A stretch of DNA of 64,000 bases from contig VXAZ01008191.1 of assembly GCA_013399875.1 (NCBI GenBank), positions 502,345-566,344 on the forward strand. The letters are read 5' to 3'. This DNA is from Gymnorhina tibicen (lineage: Eukaryota; Chordata; Aves; Passeriformes; Artamidae). The notes beneath the pieces are model-generated. The model had not been told where the DNA came from and did not search any database. It saw nothing but the letters and a program-made list of their open reading frames with translations. Each line of letters opens with the position of its first letter. Positions within the stretch are counted from its first letter, which is position 1. Shown in pieces: positions 58,326 through 64,000 of the stretch. Made by a program: the position numbers and the translations under genes.

Positions 58326-59802
58326 GTCAGTTCTGACAGAGGTAGAAGTGCTGTTACCACCCACCAAAGATGCACCGTATTACCGTGCTGACACGGAAAT
58401 CACAAACGTGATGAATATTCACTTGCCTGATGACAGTGACCTTGCAGTGATTTGGGAAAGACCTGGATGGTCACAATCCAGTGTCAAGCCCTGTTCCTTA
58501 CTAAAACTCTCTGGGTTGCAGTGAGACACGTTGCCTGAGCTGGTTTTCCCTCCAGAAGCACTGTAGGGTGAATTTCCCATTGGACTAATTAGCTAATTAC
58601 CCAATGAGTTGTGGTGCTGTCACTGCCTTTCCACAAATCCTCCTGATAAGGAGGCAGGTGAGCGCAGACTCCAAAGCTTGGGCTCCTGCCTGTTCCATGA
58701 GGATAAACCCATCAAGGCATTGTGGAACTCGCTGCTGCAGAGCTGCTGTGGAAGCAGCACGTAACTAAAAGCAGTCCCCAGGAGAGGATATCATTTAATC
58801 TTCTTCGCCTCGGACAGAAAACACAAAAAAAGGGAAGATCTGAATCACAGGGAAGACAATGTCCTTTTTTTTGTTGTTGTTGTGTGATTTGCTGGAATTC
58901 CTCCTGTTAATTTTACTCTCGATATTGAATTGAAGGTCGATCAATATTGAATTGAAGGTCAGTCACTGAGGCTGGCAGGTGAAAATTGTGGGTTTTATTT
59001 CAGCAAACATGGCGTTTCTGTGGTGCACATGAACATCTCGGACTCGCGGTTTCCAGCATGCTACCCAGTCTCAAAAGCACAGCGTGGTCTCAGAGAAACA
59101 ACAGGGGACTAAAAAATGTGGTGTTTTATTGAGGAACACAGGATTTATTAGACTCAATTAGGCTGTGGTCCATTTGTTCCCGTTTCTTGCCTCAAGCAAT
59201 GAGCGAATTCCAGCATTTCAAAGGCAAGGGGAATTACAGTGAAGGAGGAGACATGAAATTTGAAGGGTTTTTTCACTGACCTAAAACTCAGCTCTTGCTA
59301 AATGGAAACTCCAGAGTGAGCTGTGAGCCCTACAATGAAATTTGGGTCAAGCTTTGACTGATGTCAGGATGAAAATGTGAGTGATATTTGGGCTAAAATG
59401 AAAGGACAACTCTCTCGGCCGTTTAAAGATGTGAGAGTAACGTTTGTTAAACACGTGATAGCAGTGGCTGAGGCACCAGCCTTGGCCAAAGCCTCCTCAT
59501 TCTCCACCCCATATGAAATAAAACATCTTCCCTTCTGGGTCCCCCTGTTCCATCTTATTTTCATCAGAGAAGAGGAAAAGAGTCAACAAAAAGAAATATT
59601 GTTTTCATCCTAACTTAGTTGCTTCTTGTCCCATGCTCCCTTAAAAAAAAAAAAGGATAATTTTAAAGGATGAATTATTTTAAAGTTCATTTTTTTAGTG
59701 TCCATATTTGTGCTGCAGACTGGAGAGGGATGAGCTACAAACTGTAAATCCCACAACAGGGTGGGATAGTTCCAAGAGCCATCCTACGTAGAATCACTTA
59801 AT
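58326..59802. other. Intergenic, with a small tandem repeat
   Basis: Unique sequence with a GTT microsatellite near 58868 and the duplication at 58922-58960. No gene is supported. Confidence 0.5.
58922..58960 (+). repeat. 22-bp period tandem repeat, two copies
   Basis: ATATTGAATTGAAGGTC occurs at 58922-58938 and again at 58944-58960 with no mismatch in the 17 bases. Confidence 0.93.
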
Positions 59803-60040
59803 ATGGAATTATGGAATGGTTTGGGTTGGAAGGGACCTTAAAGCTCAGCCAGTTCCAACCCCCTGCCACGGGCAGGGACACCTTCCACTATCCCAGGTTG
59901 CTCCAAACCCCGTCCAACCTGGCCTTGGACACTTCCAGGGATGGGGCAGCCACAGCTTCTCGGGGCACCCTGTGCCAGGGCCTCAGCACCCTCACAGGGA
60001 AGAATTCCTTCCCAATATCCCATCTAAACCTGCAGTCCTA
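59803..60040 (-). mobile_element. CR1 LINE 3' fragment, antisense
   Basis: GGGTTGGAAGGGACCTTAAAG, CCACTATCCCAGGTTGC and TTCCCAATATCCCATC are present. It closely resembles the copy at 36560, including the shared AGCTCAGCCAGTTCC variant, so both may descend from one source element. Confidence 0.94.
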
Positions 60041-61544
60041 CTCTGAACTTGTCTCAGAGGAGCCTGTGGCAGTTCTGAAGACCCCACAGCTCTCCAGACC
60101 CTCTGTGAGAAGTTCATGTTGCACAAGTGCTGCTAATTTTTCATTTTGCAGACCTGCCCGCCCTGATACCTTGAGTTAAAAGGGAGACTGATCTGAAAAA
60201 TCACCTGCAGCAGCTGAATTGCTGCTGCTTCAGGGCTCATTAGGGCTCTCAGTTTAGGAGAAAGCTTTAAAAGCCAAATAAAGGATGCCCGGAGAAATTC
60301 CCTCAGTGGAGATCAGCCCTTGGCAATGTCAGTGTCCTGTTGCCCCTCAGGGGAAATGCTGATTTCTGCCTCTCCTGCCTTTAGGATTGGTGTCAGAGAG
60401 GGCTGGAGTTGAGTTTTGGGGTCTACTGGTCATACATGGGTGGCGCTGGAGCACTTGATCAAGGTATAACACCATCATAAATGGTGTAATCTGCATCTCA
60501 GGTGATTTGCTTGGAAGGGAGCGCTGTGATTACCTGCTCTGACCTCTTGCCTGCTGAAATAGGAAATAGGATTTTCAGCCATAATTTCTGCTTCAAATCT
60601 AATACTCATGCTAATACTAAAGCTCAGTTTCTAAAGAAGGAAAGCCCACTATAAGCTAAAAAAGTTCTTGGTTTAATAGTTGCAAGGACGGAGAATCCAT
60701 CACAGCGTTAGTTAAGCAGATTAAATAGTTAACAGCAAAGCCTTGCCAATGTATTCCTTGATTTCTTCTCTAAATTAGAGCTCTGCAAATAATTGATATT
60801 TTGGTTCACTGGGCAAATTAAAAATAAAAAAGAAAGGAATTGATAAGGAAAGAAAACATTTTGGCATGAACGAACTCCTCAGTTTGCGAACTAAAACACT
60901 GCTACAAAGGGCTGAAAAATGTGAAGTCTAATTACAGCAGCCCAGAACTGGAGTAATGAGGGCCTAGAGAGCGTGACTGATAAGCAGAAGATGATGCTCT
61001 GATAGGCATGATGTGCACAGCCCTTCACAGAGCAACAGAAACCTACGTGAGGCGTCCGTGGGATTGTGCAAAGGACAAGAAAAGTTTGAAAATGGGATTT
61101 AAAGGGGGAGAAGAGCCGGTGAACGTGTGGCTCTGCTGGTGACGGAGCTTTTCGTGCCTGCTCTGAGCATGGACAAGGCAATTACCTGGCTGAAATGCAC
61201 ACATCGAGAGGTTGCCAGCAGGAGGAGAAATCCTGATCTAAAAGTGGAGCTTAATCCTCTGGATTGCTGGGCAGCTGGGCCCTGCTCTGTGCTGGTTTTT
61301 GGCTTGTTGGCTTGGCTTGTTGCCTGTGGGGTGAGGGAAGAGCAGGACACTTCCAGCCTGGAGTCCAGGGGTGCAGTTGGAGAGATTTAGGGTTAAGATG
61401 GGAGAGGGGAATAGAGACAGACTCTGGAAAAAGCAACCCTTTCCAGTGGGTGGAGCAGATCTTGAGCAGAGCAGCTGGCTTAAGTTATGTATTATTATAA
61501 TTTTAATCATTATTAGAAAAAGAAAATAAAAAATGTTCAGTCCT
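60041..61544. other. Intergenic, nothing recognised
   Basis: Unique AT-rich sequence with no supported features. Confidence 0.5.
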
Positions 61545-62020
61545 CAGCACAGGAAGGACGTGGAGCTGTTGGAGCGAGTCCAGAGGAGGCACCAGGATGA
61601 TCAGAGGGATGGAGCAGCTCTGCTGTGAGGAAAGGCTGAGAGATTTGGGATTGTTCAGCCTGGAGAAGAGAAGCCTTGGGGTGACCTGATTGTGGCCTTC
61701 CAGTGCCTGAAGGGGACCTGCAAAAAAAAATGGAGACTTTTTGCAAGGGCCTGGAGGAACACGACAAGGGAGGATGGATTCAAACTGAGAGTGGGTTTAG
61801 ATGGGATATTGGGAAGAAATTCTTCCCTGTGAGGGTGGGGAGGCCCTGGCACAGGTTGCCCAGAGAAGCTGTGGCTGCCCCATCCCTGGAAGTGTCCAAG
61901 GCCAGGTTGGATGGGGCTTGGAGCAACCTGGGATAGTGGAAGGTGTCCCTGTCCATGACAGGAGGTGGAACTAAATTGTCTTTAAGTTCCCTTCCAACTC
62001 AGAATCATCCCATGAGCCCA
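61545..62020 (+). mobile_element. CR1 LINE 3' fragment, about 475 bp
   Basis: GATGGAGCAGCTCTGCTG, TTCAGCCTGGAGAAGAG, ATGGGATATTGGGAAG and GGCTTGGAGCAACCTGG are in CR1 order. An A9 stretch interrupts it near 61722. Confidence 0.94.
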
Positions 62021-64000
62021 TGACTTTTTGTGACGATTATTTTGTGATCTTAATATTTCTCCAGTGTCAGTGAGGGTAGTTTCCCAGAGGGACTGGTGGA
62101 GGCTCTAAGTCCTTCCTCAGTTCACCCTGTGTGTGCTGCCCCTTGTCTGGCAGAAAACATGAACTTTGGTGCCTCTTTGCTTCTTTATCTTCCTCCTCCA
62201 CCAAGTACATTTTGGCTGCATTGTATTCAGTGTATTTCATATATATCAAAAAGAAAAAGAAGTCAATTTTCTTGGAAAACAGCACCTTTCTAGTAATACC
62301 TCAAAAAAGTTTCCAAAATGTCATTCTTTTTGAAGATGTCGAACTGATTCATTGGTTATTCCAGCCAAGGGAGAAAAAAAGAGTTATTTTTTTTCTATTT
62401 CTTTCTACTATTCTGGGTCCTTTTAGCTTCTCTTTCTGAACCTGTTATTCCTGTCCTTCCATCATGTGAAGGAGCCTCGAGATTCCTTGCAGGTCAGTGA
62501 TGGTTATGCTGCTTTTCCCCCTTCTTTTATTCCTTCCTTTTAAAATACAGCCCTTTAGACTCGTTTATCTCGTTGGAAGCAGGTCGAGAAGAAACAACAA
62601 ATGCAGTGAGTGGGAAAATCTCCCACAAACTCACGTAATAACTTCTCAACTGGCCAAACTCTGCCACAACCAGCAACTTTGTTATGCTCAGAAGTGACAA
62701 CTTTAAAACCAAGCTCTGAAACATTTCATTCCTCCCCCAGACATTTCTCTGCCTCTGTTGCAGGTGTGTAATGAATGTCCTTTGGGGCCAGCGGGCCGTG
62801 ATTGAATGAAATACCAGTAAAGCAAATGGAAGGAAAATTTATAACTTCAGCTGAAGGGCTAAAGATCCCCAGAAAAAAAAGGGTAAATGTCCTGTGTGGA
62901 GAGAAAACATAAGCACCACACATTCACTAAAAGCTTTTCAGGTGTGTCCAGCTGTGTAAGGCTTTGTGCTGCAACAAAAATTAAGATTTACATTATAATT
63001 AGCAGATCACCAGCAATCCTCTCAACGCCATCGCGGCTCTTCCGGCCCCAGTAATGTATCCATGGATTCCAAAACTAATTTAAAGTATATTCCCATGCAG
63101 TGGATGTGGGGTTTGTGGGATGGCATTGCATCGCTTTATCTGATTTGGGGCACGTCTGGTTCTGAACAAGGGAGGATGAGGAAGGAAGGAAAGAAATAAG
63201 CAAACAGCAAAAATTAATGATGAATGCTGAGTTCACAGCATTGCTGGAAGAGTTCCATCTGATGGGATGAGGAATGAAGGAAAATGGATATGGAGGTTTT
63301 CCGGTCCTGCTGTTGCCTCCTCTCACCACACAGAACCAGGAGCCTGGCCCACTGAAATCCCAGGACAGAGGATTATCCCTAGGGCAGCCTGCAAGGAGGT
63401 GATGTCCCACTGGGAACTTGGACAGGAAAATTGTGGAAGTCAGAATGCTCACTCGGGGGGAGGTTTTACTCAGGGAACACATAAAAGCATCAAAAGCCTC
63501 TGCTTATCTCATCCAGGCCACTAAGTGGGCAACACTAGGGGCGTTCCAAGCCTTTGGAGAAGAGCTCAGCAGCCTTCCAGGAAGTATTGATTACAGTAAA
63601 CTGCATCTCCTGACAGGCTTGTTCAGTGCCAAGTCAATCACGAACGTGTTGATGAAGCTGCCTGCTCCTTTTAGGCTGCCCAAAATAGTCCTGCGGGGTT
63701 TCTCTGGAAGAAATGAGAAAGCAGGCCCTGCTGCAAGACCTAATGGATCTTTCTGACAGGGAAGGAATTAAACGTAGCTCTGGATTTACTACGGGAATTC
63801 TGCTGAAAGCAAGGACTGAGTGTGAAGCTGCCTGGAAGATTCCAGCCAGGAAGGGCCACCTAACTCAATCCGTCCACGGGCTGGGGAAATAATCTGCCTT
63901 TCTTATAAAGAGGATGTTCCCAGCCCTCCTTTCCCAGCTGGACGAGATACTGGCGGCTTAGAAGACTAAAATCAGATGTTTGTGGGAATACCTGAGAGTA
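62021..64000. other. Intergenic to window end, nothing recognised
   Basis: 2 kb without transposon or gene signature. The open frame at 63418-63756 starts at TTG, shows no domain that I recognise and has no splice or promoter support. It may be chance. Confidence 0.45.

Noticed and set aside
63418..63756. 112-codon frame with a fairly balanced composition near the window end
   Set aside because: No ATG at its start, no recognised family, no flanking splice sites. A protein search could overturn this.
21411..64000. Search for an ARC-like (gag-derived) gene
   Set aside because: ARC is a single long open frame of roughly 400 codons; no frame of that size or character exists in the window.
1..64000. 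CRISPR arrays, bacterial operons, tRNA or rRNA genes
   Set aside because: No regularly spaced repeats, compact operons or recognisable RNA genes; the sequence is vertebrate with introns and CR1.

Overview
The window is vertebrate nuclear DNA, almost certainly from a bird. It carries about 40 dispersed fragments of one LINE family whose 3' ends match avian CR1: a GATGATCTTTAAGGTCCC-like block followed by short ATTCTGTG/ATTCCATG tail repeats. There are three candidate LTRs of endogenous retroviral type. Together these suggest a neoavian bird, perhaps a passerine. The passerine part is inferred from remembered repeat styles, not from a database search.

One protein-coding gene can be supported. 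It is the 3' end of ADGRB1 (BAI1), a brain adhesion GPCR, on the + strand. Four coding exons are visible: 2686-3362, 3988-4023, 4648-4752 and 18605-18802. They encode the end of the cytoplasmic tail, including the RKR motif used for ELMO1 binding and the C-terminal PDZ ligand QTEV. The 7TM domain and ectodomain lie upstream, outside the window. A 3'UTR follows, with a proximal poly(A) signal at 19943 and a likely distal one at 21385. It contains a GC-rich block with a canonical G-quadruplex motif.

Region by region: 1-590 is a pyrimidine-rich degenerate repeat in an ADGRB1 intron, and 591-2685 is mostly unique intron. The terminal exons and introns occupy 2686-18802; the last intron is 13.9 kb and holds nine CR1 fragments. 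The 3'UTR runs from 18803 to about 21410. From about 21.4 kb to 64 kb I find no supportable gene. That stretch holds CR1 fragments, three LTR candidates (about 28.0-28.6, 32.0-32.5 and 42.6-43.2 kb), simple repeats and small tandem duplications. It also holds several unique stretches with clustered consensus transcription-factor sites that could be neural regulatory elements. In mammals ARC lies downstream of ADGRB1, but no ARC-like open frame is present here.

No bacterial-type system, CRISPR array or obviously new molecular system is present. The most interesting points concern the ADGRB1 tail. The polyproline segment known from mammals is absent, and two small symmetric exons could be spliced in or out without losing the PDZ ligand. 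The second tier is the candidate regulatory blocks and the structure of the LTRs.
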